A stretch of 5,895 nucleotides of DNA from Acidobacteriota bacterium. GTDB lineage: Bacteria > Acidobacteriota > Terriglobia > Terriglobales > Acidobacteriaceae. Position 1 is the first letter of the stretch, and the number at the start of each line of letters is the position of its first letter. The notes beneath the pieces were generated by a model. That model did no database searches, had not been told where the DNA came from, and was given only the letters and a program-made list of their open reading frames with translations. Where the stretch lies: NCBI GenBank assembly GCA_021801945.1, contig JAKABE010000224.1, positions 1 to 5,895 of the forward strand. Direction: 5' to 3'. Below, one piece after another: positions 5,835 to 5,895 of this stretch. The translations under genes and the position numbers were made by a program.

Positions 5835-5895
5835 TTATTGGCCGGCGCTGCTGTTAGATCCCTGATCGAGATGCGCGATCTGCTCGTAGGTCGTG
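5835..5895 (-). CDS. C-terminal end of an unidentified minus-strand gene
   Basis: On the minus strand a frame open to the window edge ends in TAA at 5837-5835. The visible residues are TTYEQIAHLDQGSNSSAGQ. It stops 15 bases beyond the bidirectional terminator, the position expected for a gene converging on the secreted-protein gene. The Ser/Asn/Gly-rich last residues look like a natural protein tail. Only 19 residues are present, too few to name a family, and the call rests mainly on context. Confidence 0.55.
   Translation of the reverse strand, partial: TTYEQIAHLDQGSNSSAGQ

Overview
The window reads as high-GC bacterial chromosome with ordinary housekeeping content. The best guess is an acidobacterium of the Terriglobia type. 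This is an inference from three things: the protein flavour, a secreted protein of a kind I associate with that group, and an 'AAAGCAGATTCCTC...AATGA' palindromic motif between genes that I remember from those genomes. None of this was checked against a database. I see no mobile element, CRISPR array, rRNA or tRNA, and no defence-like or clearly new multi-gene system.

Layout: (1) bases 1-740 hold the C-terminal half of an M17 leucyl aminopeptidase (pepA), cut by the window edge. (2) Bases 741-1094 are non-coding, with a 7-bp palindrome and a good match to a flagellar sigma-28 promoter. (3) motA and motB (1095-2921) form a two-gene operon for the proton-driven flagellar stator. (4) Bases 2922-3106 are a leader region ending in a near-palindromic LacI-family operator just in front of the next gene. 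(5) araB (3107-4690) encodes L-ribulokinase and stands without araA or araD in view. (6) After a 177-base gap, 4868-5752 encodes a secreted protein of unknown function. (7) A strong bidirectional intrinsic terminator (5781-5819) separates it from the C-terminal end of a minus-strand gene (5835-5895).

The genes are not one functional unit. The peptidase, stator, sugar kinase and secreted protein look like four independent transcription units, and only motA-motB is convincingly an operon. The most useful new observations are regulatory. The sigma-28-like promoter would place motAB with late flagellar genes. The LacI-type operator predicts that araB is controlled by a sugar-sensing repressor encoded elsewhere.
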